Source: Flavobacterium nitrogenifigens (lineage in GTDB: Bacteria; Bacteroidota; Bacteroidia; Flavobacteriales; Flavobacteriaceae). Taken from it: 64,000 nt of DNA. Shown here piece after piece: positions 44,332-53,819 of this stretch. Both the position numbers and the translations under genes were made by a program. The number at the start of each line of letters is the position of its first letter. Positions within the stretch are counted from its first letter, which is position 1. The stretch covers positions 62,001 to 126,000 of the forward strand of contig NZ_QJRI01000169.1 of the NCBI RefSeq assembly GCF_003254565.1. The letters run 5' to 3'. Below the pieces are notes generated by a model, which saw only the letters and a program-made list of their open reading frames with translations, was not told where the DNA came from and searched no databases.

Positions 44332-45383
44332 ATGGAAACAAAAAGTATTAAAGCCTTTGGTACAGAAGCTGCCGAAGCACCATTAAAAACTTTAGATATT
44401 AAAAGAAGAGCTGTACAAGCGCATGATGTAGAAATCGAAATTTTGTATTGCGGAATCTGCCATTCTGATTTGCATTCAGCTAGAAATGAGTGGCATGGAA
44501 CAATGTATCCAATTGTTCCTGGACACGAAATTGTGGGTAGAGTGGTAAAAGTTGGTGATCACGTAAAAAACTTTAAAGTTGGTCAATTAGCAGGAGTAGG
44601 CTGTATGGTTGATTCTTGTAGAGAATGTGATCATTGCAAAAATGATTTAGAGCAATATTGTGATGAAGGAAGTATTCTAACATTCAATTCACCAGACAAA
44701 CATTTAGGGGGACATACTTTTGGAGGATATTCTCAAAGTATTGTTGTTGATGAAAATTATGTATTGCACATTTCAGATAAATTGGATCTTGCTGGAGTTG
44801 CGCCTTTATTATGTGCAGGAATTACAACTTATTCTCCGTTAAAACACTGGAAAGTTGGACCTGGACAAAAAGTAGGTATTGTCGGGATTGGTGGTTTAGG
44901 ACATATGGGAATCAAATTAGCAAAAGCTATGGGCGCTCATGTGGTTGTTTTTACGACATCTCCTTCAAAATTTGACGCTGCAAAACAACTTGGAGCTGAC
45001 GAAGTAGTTTTGTCTACAGATCCTGAACAAATGGCAAAACATGCTAAAAGCTTAAACTTTATTTTAGATTGCGTTTCAGCTGAGCACAATATTGATTCCT
45101 ATCTAAATTTATTGAAAGTAGACGGAACTTTAACGCTAGTTGGCGCGCCAATGGATCCGCTTCCTGTAACTTCTTTCAGCCTTATTTTAGGAAGAAGAAG
45201 TTTTGCAGGTTCAGCAATCGGCGGAATTGCAGAAACTCAGGAAATGCTTGATTTCTGTGCAGAACATAACATTACGGCAGATATCGAAATCATTGGTGTA
45301 AATGATGTAAACAATGCCTACGAAAGATTATTAAAAGGCGATATCAAATATCGTTTTGTGATTGATATGGCTTCTTTGAAATA

Positions 45384-45384
<1 letters not shown>
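44332..45384 (+). CDS. Zinc-dependent NAD(P) alcohol dehydrogenase (cinnamyl-alcohol type)
   Basis: Medium-chain dehydrogenase of 350 residues. Catalytic zinc ligands are Cys40 (CGICHSD) and His65-Glu66 (PGHEIVG); the structural zinc is held by Cys96, Cys99, Cys102 and Cys110. The nucleotide-binding loop is VGIGGLGHMGI. The sequence matches the YjgB/AdhA aldehyde-reductase group, which reduces aldehydes with NADPH. It lies in the AraC-linked cluster and is followed by an aldo/keto reductase. Confidence 0.93.
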
Positions 45385-46487
<1,103 letters not shown>

Positions 46488-46489
<2 letters not shown>

Positions 46490-46611
46490 GGTTCAAAGTT
46501 GCAAAGGAACAGAGGTTCAAAGGGACACAGAAAAAACCTTTGTACCTCTGTCTCTCTGAACCCTTGTACCTAAAAAGAAATAACCCTCAAGCAATTCAAC
46601 TCTTGAGGGTT
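46488..46611. repeat. Word-repeat hairpin followed by a terminator
   Basis: From 46488 to ~46572 GGTTCAAAG/AACAGAGG words pair with CCTTTGTACCTCTG words. A normal terminator follows (AACCCTCAAG at 46582-46591 with CTTGAGGGTT at 46602-46611). Confidence 0.75.
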
Positions 46612-46698
46612 TTGTAAAATATGCAAAGACTTAAAATGTAAAGACTCTTTCGATTAAAAGAAACCTTTGAACCTTTGCAACTTTGAGCCTTTGCAACT

Positions 46699-46716
46699 AA
46701 AAAAAAAAAAAAAAAA
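46699..46716. repeat. A18 homopolymer at the stop codon of the DUF4142 gene
   Basis: Eighteen A (plus strand) directly adjoin the stop codon of the minus-strand gene, giving U18 in its mRNA tail. It may serve as a terminator tail; length variation between clones is likely. Confidence 0.8.
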
Positions 46717-47304
46717 TTACTTTTTGTCTAGGTTTTGTTTCAGCAATTTAGCGTGTTCCAAATGCGCTGTTAAACCTGCAATATTGGTAGAAGCCCAAGT
46801 TCTTACTTCTTGATCGTTAGCATCTTTTGCGGCTTTATTTAGCTTTTTGATCGCTTTTTCGTGACCTTCAATCATCATGTCTGCGAATTTTTTATCAAAA
46901 TCAGCACCCGATTTTTCGTTTAATTTATTGTATTCTTCTTGTCCTTCCTCAGTTAAAGAAGTTGGAAGAGTAAAGTTTTTTGCTTTTGCTAAAGCACTGA
47001 CTTCAGAAGCCGATTTAGTGTGCTCATCAACAAGCATTTTACCAAATTTTTTCACTTCAGGATTTGTGCTTTTTGTTTGTGCCAGTTTACCAATTTCGAT
47101 TTCAGCTAAGTTAATTTCGGCTTGATCTACCAAAAATTCAGAATCATCTTCTTTACTGTCAATAGAATCGAATTTTGCTTCGTTTGCATCTTCTGCAACT
47201 TCTTTTGGATCTTCTTGTTTGGTTTCGTTTTTACAAGATTGAAGGAATATAATGATAAGTCCTGCTCCTAAAATGGCTTTTCCGGCTAATAATAACTTTT
47301 TCAT
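46717..47304 (-). CDS. DUF4142 lipoprotein
   Basis: The signal ends in FLQSC (Cys24), so it is a lipoprotein. An acidic linker (to ~residue 55) precedes a four-helix ferritin-like DUF4142 domain with the usual helix starts FLVDQAEINLAEIEIGKLAQ and KFGKMLVDEHTKSASE, and MIEGHEKAIKKLNKA. Metal-binding function in this family is unproven. DUF4142 proteins are commonly induced under envelope or osmotic stress in Bacteroidota, which fits the small stress-type genes downstream. Length 195 is normal. Confidence 0.9.
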   Translation of the reverse strand: MKKLLLAGKAILGAGLIIIFLQSCKNETKQEDPKEVAEDANEAKFDSIDSKEDDSEFLVDQAEINLAEIEIGKLAQTKSTNPEVKKFGKMLVDEHTKSASEVSALAKAKNFTLPTSLTEEGQEEYNKLNEKSGADFDKKFADMMIEGHEKAIKKLNKAAKDANDQEVRTWASTNIAGLTAHLEHAKLLKQNLDKK

Positions 47305-47458
47305 GATTTTAATAGTTTAAATGTTATAATGTAAAATTATGGAGTAGTTACAGGAATGTCTTACAGGATTTTTAGAGATTGTTATAGGATTAAGATGTAA
47401 AATGTTTTTTTAATTCTATATATTTGTTTCAAGAAAAATATTACAAAAATAAAGATTG

Positions 47459-47899
47459 ATGAACATCCAATCAGAGTTTAGAAATGCATTATTTATAAGA
47501 ATACTAATAGGGATTCTTCTTTTTATGGCAGCATTATTTTATGCGGTATATAATCTGCTTATAACTTTCAATCCAAATCCATTATTAATTGTTGCATGTT
47601 TGGTGGTATTATTTGTAATTTATTGTATTCCTGATATATTTGAAATTTTTGTACTCACTATTAAAGATGGTGGAATTGAAATAAAAAAGATCATTACTGG
47701 GAATATAAAGTTTATTCCTTATGAGGATATTACAAATATTAAGAGAGGAAAAGTTAGATTTCGAACTAAAACGGGAGCTATATCAAATGGATATTATTAT
47801 AGTACGTTGATATTTAAAAATAGTAAGAGTATCATAATTTCTCCGGACCATTTTAAAAATTATCAAACTTTAATGAGTTGCATTTATGAGAAATTTTAA
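47459..47899 (+). CDS. Membrane protein with PH-like domain
   Basis: Two adjoining hydrophobic helices (~12-36 and ~42-64) form a membrane hairpin near the N-terminus. The C-terminal ~75 residues are beta-rich (LTIKDGGIEIKKIITGNIKFIPYEDITNI, then FRTKTGAISN) and resemble the bacterial PH-like domain of short membrane proteins. I do not recognise a named family. The ATG at 47459 is taken because the frame also allows a TTG one codon earlier. It stands alone before a terminator at 47970. Confidence 0.7.
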   Translation: MNIQSEFRNALFIRILIGILLFMAALFYAVYNLLITFNPNPLLIVACLVVLFVIYCIPDIFEIFVLTIKDGGIEIKKIITGNIKFIPYEDITNIKRGKVRFRTKTGAISNGYYYSTLIFKNSKSIIISPDHFKNYQTLMSCIYEKF

Positions 47900-47969
47900 G
47901 TTTGTGAAATAAACTATTAAGTTCAAAGAATACTGTCATTCTAAGAAAAGAAATGATAGAATTTAGCTT

Positions 47970-48002
47970 AATCCCAACTCCAAAAAAGTTGGGATTTTTT
48001 TT
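47970..48002 (+). terminator. Terminator after the PH-like membrane gene
   Basis: AATCCCAACT/AGTTGGGATT form the stem around CCAAAAA, followed by T8. Confidence 0.9.
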
Positions 48003-48173
48003 GCACCTAACATTTTACATTTCACAAAAAAGAAAATTTACATTTCACTTTCACAATTCCCACGCTACAATGATGAAATTTCGAACCAAAATTCTATAAC
48101 AGATACGCCTTACTTTTTAAAGAACTTTGACTTATGAGAATTTTTAGAATTTAACTCTTTAAAATTTAAAGTC

Positions 48174-48413
48174 ATGCCAGATCCAAGAATTAAGAATGAA
48201 GCGCAATATAAAGCATTGGTAAAAAAAGGATACAGCAAAGAAAAATCGGCTCGTATTGCCAACACGCCAGATGCAGGAAAAAAAGGCGGAGAAGCGAAGC
48301 CTTATGATGAATGGACAAAAGAAGAACTTCTGAAACAAGCTAGTAGAGTAGGCATAAAAGGAAGATCTTATATGAATAAAAAAGATTTAATTTATTCTTT
48401 AAGAAATAACTAA
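48174..48413 (+). CDS. Small Rho-N-terminal-like (SAP/HeH-type) protein
   Basis: The 79-residue basic protein begins with a conserved peptide (MPDPRIKNEAQYKALVKKGYSKEKSARIANT is recognisable as the KGYSKEKSARIAN motif) and ends with a Rho-N-like helix-extended-loop-helix (EWTKEELLKQASRVGI...YMNKKDLIYSLR) that binds nucleic acid in related proteins. Such proteins are abundant in stress or stationary phase in many bacteria. There is no signal peptide. It sits at the head of a run of small stress-type genes. Confidence 0.85.
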   Translation: MPDPRIKNEAQYKALVKKGYSKEKSARIANTPDAGKKGGEAKPYDEWTKEELLKQASRVGIKGRSYMNKKDLIYSLRNN

Positions 48414-48441
48414 AGATTTAGTCAAAAACATCATGTGATAA

Positions 48442-48594
48442 AAATTTAAATATCATGACTACGGCTCTATTAAGAAATATTTTGATATAGCTAAGAAAAG
48501 TCGAAGCACCCGAAAATATTTTACAAAATCAGAAATAGCATTTTCTGAATTGATTCAGAATTACGAAATCACTTTAGAAACGCCTTATTCATAA
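48442..48594 (+). pseudogene. Possible gene remnant without a start codon
   Basis: Fifty sense codons stay open here and the translation looks protein-like (KFKYHDYGSIKKYFDIAKKS, then FTKSEIAFSELIQNYEI), but two stop codons lie directly upstream in frame (48436 and 48439) and there is no ATG, GTG or TTG start. It is either the 3' remnant of a decayed gene or chance. The mix of charged and aromatic residues is like native coding DNA. Confidence 0.35.
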
Positions 48595-48670
48595 AAGAGT
48601 TAGAGCATCTCTAAAAGCTTAAAAAGTTTGAAATGTAAGCAAAATCATTATTAACTAAAAAACTATTATT

Positions 48671-48832
48671 ATGTTACGTTGGACAGTCACTTTTATTATT
48701 CTAGCCATAGTGGCGGGAATATTTGGTTTCGGTGGAATTGCTGCTGGAGCCGCTAGTATAGCTAAAATTTTATTCTTTATATTTTTAGTCCTTTTCGTTA
48801 TTTCTTTAATAACCGGAAGATCGAGAGTATAA
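48671..48832 (+). CDS. DUF1328 small membrane protein
   Basis: This 53-residue frame encodes [19 protein letters not shown] and [18 protein letters not shown], two transmembrane helices with a Gly-rich turn, followed by a short ITGRSRV tail. The MLRW start and [10 protein letters not shown] turn are hallmarks of DUF1328 (YtjA-like) proteins, which are linked to osmotic or general stress. The ATG at 48671 has a short AT-rich leader. A minus-strand frame over the same region is a shadow. Confidence 0.9.
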   Translation: MLRWTVTFIILAIVAGIFGFGGIAAGAASIAKILFFIFLVLFVISLITGRSRV

Positions 48833-48856
48833 GAAGAGTAGATATAGAACAAATTA

Positions 48857-48887
48857 AAACGGCACATTCATTTGGAATGTGTCGTTT
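48857..48887 (+). terminator. Terminator after the DUF1328 gene
   Basis: AAACGGCACATTC and GAATGTGTCGTTT pair with one wobble around ATTTG. Confidence 0.75.
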
Positions 48888-48960
48888 CTGGTTTTAATAA
48901 TTCAAAATAGGGATTTCTGTTAAGAATTATTATGGATTAAATAGTTGAATTTTAAACTCA

Positions 48961-48996
48961 AAAAAACCGTCTCGTTATTTAACGGAACGGTTTTTT
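48961..48996 (-). terminator. Terminator of the acidic-protein gene
   Basis: AAAAAACCGT and ACGGTTTTTT form a symmetrical stem with A and T tails, 18 bp beyond the minus-strand stop codon. Confidence 0.8.
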
Positions 48997-49014
48997 ATTT
49001 TTTGAATTAAAAAA

Positions 49015-49512
49015 TTAGAATCGGCGAGGATCATTTTCGGGATCTTCATCGTCGTCGTCGTCTTCCTGAACATCATCTTCGATGTAATCGGTATCATCGT
49101 CGTCAAAATCTTCTTCTATATACTCATCTTCATCTTCAAGATCTTCCAAAACATCTTCAGTTTCATTGAAATCAAATTCATCTTCTTTTAAATCTGACGG
49201 ATTGTCGAATTCGTCATTTTCATCTTCCAATTCGACTTCATAAATATCGTCGTTATTATCTTCTAAATCTCTGTCCTTATGAAAGTCGTCATTTAAATCG
49301 TCCAAATCATCATCAGCAAAATCTTCTTGATCTGGATTAGGTCGGTTCGGATTATAGCCATTTCTTACTGTATACCCACGTTCAGCAATTTCACGATTAT
49401 CGATATCCGCTTTTTTGATATCATTTTTTAGATCTTCTGCTAGATTTCGGTCATCTGAGAAATGTTCTCTAAAATCCTTATTTGTGCTGTTGTTTTTATC
49501 TATAGTATTCAT
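49015..49512 (-). CDS. Highly acidic Asp/Glu-rich protein
   Basis: The 165-residue product is normal for ~65 residues (HFSDDRNLAEDLKNDIKKAD, then GYTVRNGYNPNRPNP) and then becomes an almost uninterrupted run of Asp and Glu with scattered hydrophobic residues (such as DDDLDDLNDDF) to residue ~160. No signal peptide or membrane segment is seen. It is probably disordered; it could bind cations or basic proteins, or act as a DNA mimic, but none is shown. A -7 box (TAGCTTTG, 49547-49540) lies 27 nt upstream. Confidence 0.8.
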   Translation of the reverse strand: MNTIDKNNSTNKDFREHFSDDRNLAEDLKNDIKKADIDNREIAERGYTVRNGYNPNRPNPDQEDFADDDLDDLNDDFHKDRDLEDNNDDIYEVELEDENDEFDNPSDLKEDEFDFNETEDVLEDLEDEDEYIEEDFDDDDTDYIEDDVQEDDDDDEDPENDPRRF

Positions 49513-49939
49513 GATAGCTGTTTTTTATAGTTATTTATACAAAGCTAGCGCGAAGTTGATAGAATATATTATAATATTTTAATGTGTAATTTTATAATTA
49601 ACAGGTGTTTAGATTGGAGTTTTCTGTATTCGTTATATGTACAGAACATACACGTTTTAATTAGTGCAGACAGATCTTTTATTTTGTCTACTGCAATTTA
49701 TCTGTAAAGTCTTTATGATCGCCCATAACGTTATATTTTAAGTTCGTTTATGTTTTAATTATTTGATAAACAAATAGTAAAAGTAAGGCTGGTGCTTTTT
49801 ACCCTTTTATAGATTATATAATTAAACTTATAAATTGTGATATTTCAATTTAGTTTGTAAGAAATTGATTCTGACTTTCTATTTGTTACATAAAATTGCA
49901 TTATATTTGGGAATATTAAAATTCTAAGCCAAAAATACA
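49513..49939. other. Gene-free divergent spacer with two promoter boxes
   Basis: No gene is visible in 427 bp. The minus-strand TAGCTTTG (49547-49540) serves the acidic protein and the plus-strand TATATTTG (49902-49909) serves the response regulator at 49940; a TTTG at 49882 is 16 bp upstream of the latter. The centre is AT-rich without notable repeats. Confidence 0.6.
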
Positions 49940-50371
49940 ATGACAGATTTCACCATATTCTATACCGATGACGACGAAGACGATTTATGTATTTTTGCTG
50001 ATGCCGTAGAATCTATACCACACAATATCAAACTTCAAACGTATTCTGGGAGTCAGAATTTTTTAAATGCCATTTCTGATTCATCTGTTATTCCATCCGT
50101 GATTTTTTTGGATTTGAATATGCCGGGAAAAAATGGATTTGATGTTTTAGAAGAACTTAAAAATTCTGATGATAAAAAAGATATTCCAGTAGTCATTTAT
50201 TCCACCTCGAGCGAACCAGGCAATATCGAGAAATGTCTTAAACTGGGAGCTAATTGCTTTATTACCAAACCTGTTTTGATGAGTGATATTATAAAAGCAA
50301 TAGAACATGCAATGAAGATTGATTGGGATAAATTTATTCCGACCCAATCCAATTTTGTGTTTAAATATTGA
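49940..50371 (+). CDS. Receiver-only response regulator
   Basis: The 143-residue CheY-like protein has the acidic pocket DDDEDD, phosphoacceptor Asp58 in FLDLNMPGKNG, Thr/Ser in IYSTSS and Lys in ITKPVLMSD. No output domain follows, so it must act by protein contact or phosphotransfer. This rcp1-type receiver is frequent next to kinases in Bacteroidota; the kinase operon starts 2.2 kb downstream. It has its own promoter box 30 nt upstream. Confidence 0.93.
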   Translation: MTDFTIFYTDDDEDDLCIFADAVESIPHNIKLQTYSGSQNFLNAISDSSVIPSVIFLDLNMPGKNGFDVLEELKNSDDKKDIPVVIYSTSSEPGNIEKCLKLGANCFITKPVLMSDIIKAIEHAMKIDWDKFIPTQSNFVFKY

Positions 50372-50667
50372 TTTCTGATAAACCCTCAATCTTTTCCTTT
50401 GTATTTGCGTTCGGTGTTTAGACGCTGAAAATTTTCAAATATTTATTTGTACACAAACTCCGTGGCCATAATTCTATTGGCTCAATGGCTGTTTTGCTCT
50501 AATCTTTAGCACGGTTAAGTTGTTCCCATTTCTTCTCCATTTGCCAGAAAAGAATAGTTTTTACTCACTTAAAAACCGATTTTTGAATGAGGCAACATTA
50601 AAATCTATTGAGTTAATTTTATCTCGTTTCTATGCAGAAATTTGATAAACAGATAAACTGAAAAGAT

Positions 50668-51009
50668 ATGAAACGAGAAGATTCAAAACATGAAACCGAT
50701 AATATTAAAAGGTATCAAGAAGAGGGATATACTGCAAACTATATATTCGAAAATGATCGTCTAGTAGATTCAGAAACCAAAGAAATCTATAATCCTGAAG
50801 ATATATTTATTGTAGCACATCATCGATACGAAGGAATGAGTGATCCTGATGATATGTCGATTTTGTATGTTATCGAAACAAAAGATAAAAGAAAAGGAAC
50901 ACATTTATTAGGATATGGTCCAATGGCCGATTTGGAAGAAGCCGAATTTTTTAAAGATATTCCGAAAGCCAATTATTCTAAAAATGCAGACATAAACGAA
51001 TTGACTTAA
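50668..51009 (+). CDS. Uncharacterised 113-residue protein of a widespread Bacteroidota family
   Basis: The core HRYEGMSDPDDMSILYVIE followed by KGTHLLGYGP recalls short proteins often labelled phosphoribosylpyrophosphate synthetase in databases, although they are far too short to be that enzyme. The N-terminus (RYQEEGYTANYIFENDRLVD) forms a compact alpha/beta start. There is no export signal. It lies in the stress-type region and probably shares that expression pattern. The ~300-bp spacer upstream shows no clear promoter or repeat. Confidence 0.75.
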   Translation: MKREDSKHETDNIKRYQEEGYTANYIFENDRLVDSETKEIYNPEDIFIVAHHRYEGMSDPDDMSILYVIETKDKRKGTHLLGYGPMADLEEAEFFKDIPKANYSKNADINELT

Positions 51010-51047
51010 AAGAATAAAAATAGATTAGTATTTTTATTTTGCTGATG

Positions 51048-51088
51048 AGCAGTTGTTTCAAATTTATTTGAGGCAGCTGCTTTTTTTT
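51048..51088 (+). terminator. Terminator after the 113-residue gene
   Basis: AGCAGTTGTTTCAAA pairs, using G-U pairs, with TTTGAGGCAGCTGCT and is followed by T8. Confidence 0.8.
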
Positions 51089-51213
51089 GAGGGACAAAGG
51101 TGCAGAGGGACAAAGGTTCAGAGGTTTTTCTTTGAAGTTTGTTTTTGTCTAAAAGGTTCAGAGACAAAGCTTATAAACCTTTGAACCTTTGTCCCTCTGC
51201 ACCTTTGTCCCTC
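51089..51213. repeat. Perfect 32-bp inverted repeat of GGGACAAAGG words
   Basis: Arms 51089-51120 and 51182-51213 are exact reverse complements and each holds two copies of a GGGACAAAGGT/GTTC word 16 bp apart. The 61-bp centre has further partial words. Nothing else is visible in the rest of the 355-bp spacer before the gene at 51365. Confidence 0.85.
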
Positions 51214-51364
51214 GAAATATAAATTATGAAATATCTCCGTAAAATTCTATAAAGATTTGACTTACAATATAAACGAAATTTGGATTATAGAAATGATGTA
51301 AAAACCAAGGTTAGTTTTTTTAAGTAAAATAATTACTAGCCACTTTATTAAAACCAAACCGTAT

Positions 51365-52189
51365 ATGAAAAAACTTTACTTAAATACTGGAAGCTTTGAT
51401 GCTGTTTTTAATAATCTAAAAGAGAATTTTGGCGGGCACTTATTGAGCAACGCTAACGAATATAGATTAACAATTAAGTCAAAATGGGCAACGGGAAGCA
51501 TTTCTGGAGTACGTTTTGAAAAAGAAATGTCATATCTCAATTTCGATTTGACTTTCAATCAGGATGTTAATTTAAGTGTCGAATCTAATCCATTAGCGCC
51601 TGTTTTTTTTGCTTACTGCGAAAAAGGAAACCTATTGCACGGTTTTGGCGCAAATGGTGCTGTTAAAAGCTTAAAAGAGCATCAATCGGGTATTATGAGT
51701 AATTCATCTGCAATTAATAGCGTTTTGTATTTTGAAAGCCATAAACAGATTCAGTTTTCATTGATCGGAATACCAACAAATCTGAACGCTGTAGAAAATG
51801 CTGATTTTGCTTTTCAGGTTAAAAAAAGATTTACCAACGAATCTAGAAATTATTTATACATCGGAACCGAGAATCTAAAAATAGGAGAGAAGTTTCAAGA
51901 ACTTAAAGCATTGCCAAAACAAGGAACAGTTCGTTATTTGATGATGAAAAACATTTTGCGAGAAATTTTAGAGATGGAGATAGCGCAACATAGTTATAAT
52001 TATCTAACTACGTTTGAGCCTATTCTGAATTTTGCTGCTAAGCAAATGACTGAAGTTAAAAAGCTGTCAGAGATTGGTTTCGGACATATTGTAGCGCCAG
52101 TGCTGTCTTTTAAAAGAAACTTGCAATCGAGAGTTCTAAAGGGAAAATATTTAGAATTAGAACCTTACAACCAAAAATTAGCTAGCTAG
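51365..52189 (+). CDS. AraC-like sensor domain without DNA-binding domain
   Basis: The 274-residue protein resembles the N-terminal two-thirds of Bacteroidota AraC regulators: a beta-rich sensor (~20-150, with SNPLAPVFFAYCEKG, IQFSLIGIP) and the connecting helical segment GTVRYLMMKNILREILEMEIAQHS that normally leads into the double helix-turn-helix. That DNA-binding part is absent; the last ~75 residues (TFEPILNFAAKQMTEVKKLSE...) end in a basic tail without helix-turn-helix motifs. It may sequester a ligand or dimerise with a regulator. It lies just upstream of the kinase-CheR-CheB operon. I am unsure of its role. Confidence 0.65.
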   Translation: MKKLYLNTGSFDAVFNNLKENFGGHLLSNANEYRLTIKSKWATGSISGVRFEKEMSYLNFDLTFNQDVNLSVESNPLAPVFFAYCEKGNLLHGFGANGAVKSLKEHQSGIMSNSSAINSVLYFESHKQIQFSLIGIPTNLNAVENADFAFQVKKRFTNESRNYLYIGTENLKIGEKFQELKALPKQGTVRYLMMKNILREILEMEIAQHSYNYLTTFEPILNFAAKQMTEVKKLSEIGFGHIVAPVLSFKRNLQSRVLKGKYLELEPYNQKLAS

Positions 52190-52587
52190 TAAGCATTATT
52201 ATATCCTTCACTTTTCAAAAAAAACAGCTTCGATCGAGCTGTTTTTTTTCTTTTTTCAAAATGCCGCAAACTGCCCACACGACAATTTCAAAAGTAAGAT
52301 GATAAATCTGTATGAAAACACTTGTATTTTGTAAATGTGTCAAAATAATAAGAAATTTCTAATAAGTTAGCAATCATGCCTTACGTACAAAACGACTGTA
52401 AAAGATGGGAATTTTGTAACTATTTCCGATTTAAATAAAAAGCCTTACCGTTAAATTTTTTATACATTTGAGATTTTCCGCATCATTTTTTAACAGCTCA
52501 TTTGCTATTTATTTAAAAAATAAGAAAATTTTTATATTTCATTTTAAAAATAAGTGTTTTGATTTACAACCGATTTAGCTTTCCGAC
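52190..52587. other. Spacer with terminator and kinase-operon promoter box
   Basis: A terminator (AAAACAGCT/AGCTGTTTT with T8, 52217-52249) ends the upstream gene. A TACATTTG at 52463-52470 is the best promoter box for the operon starting at 52588, giving a ~110-nt leader. No gene is seen between. Confidence 0.55.
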
Positions 52588-53802
52588 ATGGTATTAATTG
52601 TAGACGATATAAGAGCGAATATTATCGCGCTGCAAAAAACATTAGAGTTGCATAATATCGATGTTGATAGTGCCGAATCTGGTGAAGAAGCTCTCAAAAA
52701 AATCCTAAAAACAGATTACTGCCTGATTATTATGGATGTTCAGATGCCTGGACTTGACGGCTTTGAAGTGGTTAAAATCCTTTCAGGAAATCAACGCACA
52801 AAAGATATTCCAGTTATTTTTCTTTCAGCTATCAATACAGAAAAAAAATACATCTTTAAAGGATATGAAACTGGAGCTGTTGAATACATTACAAAACCCG
52901 TAGATAGTGATTTGCTGATTCTAAAAGTAAAAACCTTTATTAAAATTTACGAACAGCAAAACGAGCTTAAAGCGATAAAAGATCTGCTTTCTAAAGAAAT
53001 CAAAATTAGAAAAGAAGCGCAGGATAATCTGGAAATCAAAATTGCAGAACGGACAAAAGAACTGGTTCAGAAAAATGAAGAATTGGAACTTCGAAATCAT
53101 GAATTGCAGCAGTTTTCTTGGGTGGTTTCGCACGATTTGAATGAGCCAATTAGAAAAATTCAAATCTTTATCAAAATTATAAAAGACCTTTACTTAAAAG
53201 CAGATGACAAGGCTTTAGATTATGTTGATCGAACCATAAAATCGGCAGAAAGAATGCAGACTTTAATCACCGATCTTTTGGCTTATTCTAGGCTTTCGGC
53301 ACAGGTTAAACCTGAAAAAACAGATTTAAATGTGGTTTTGCAGGAAGTGCTAGGCGATTTTGATTATCTAATAGAACGTAAAAATGCAATTATAAAAACC
53401 AACGAACTTCCAACAGTTGATAGCATTCCCAGTCAGATGCGACAGGTTTTTCAAAATCTGATAGGGAATGCTTTAAAATTTTCTGGAAATGAAGAAAAAC
53501 CGGTAATCGAAATTACTTCAGAAACCATTTTAGAAAAATCAATTGATAGTCCGACTTCTCCCGAAGGAAAATTTTGCAGAATTACAGTAAAAGACAACGG
53601 AATTGGTTTTGATGAAATTTATCTCGATCGAATTTTTATTATTTTCCAAAGCTTAAATGACCGCCAAACCTACGAAGGAACCGGAATTGGTTTAGCAATT
53701 GCTAAAAAAATAATAGAAAAACACAACGGATTGATCACAGCAAAAAGCAAATTTGGAGAAGGCGCAAGTTTTATCATTGTACTTCCTTTAAAATACGAAT
53801 AA
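52588..53802 (+). CDS. Response-regulator/histidine-kinase fusion
   Basis: The 404-residue cytoplasmic protein begins with a receiver (1-~118; Asp50 in IIMDVQMPG, Lys in YITKPVDSD), then a coiled coil (~125-170, IAERTKELVQKNEELELRNHELQ), HisKA with His182 in SWVVSHDLNEPIRKI and a HATPase_c domain (NLIGNALKFS, VKDNGIGFDE, GTGIGLAIAK). The VSHDLNEPI form of the His box is that of the phytochrome-like HisKA subgroup. No membrane segment is present. It is the first gene of a five-gene operon; the next gene starts 17 bp later. Confidence 0.94.
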   Translation: MVLIVDDIRANIIALQKTLELHNIDVDSAESGEEALKKILKTDYCLIIMDVQMPGLDGFEVVKILSGNQRTKDIPVIFLSAINTEKKYIFKGYETGAVEYITKPVDSDLLILKVKTFIKIYEQQNELKAIKDLLSKEIKIRKEAQDNLEIKIAERTKELVQKNEELELRNHELQQFSWVVSHDLNEPIRKIQIFIKIIKDLYLKADDKALDYVDRTIKSAERMQTLITDLLAYSRLSAQVKPEKTDLNVVLQEVLGDFDYLIERKNAIIKTNELPTVDSIPSQMRQVFQNLIGNALKFSGNEEKPVIEITSETILEKSIDSPTSPEGKFCRITVKDNGIGFDEIYLDRIFIIFQSLNDRQTYEGTGIGLAIAKKIIEKHNGLITAKSKFGEGASFIIVLPLKYE

Positions 53803-53819
53803 AAATAATTTAGAAATAT

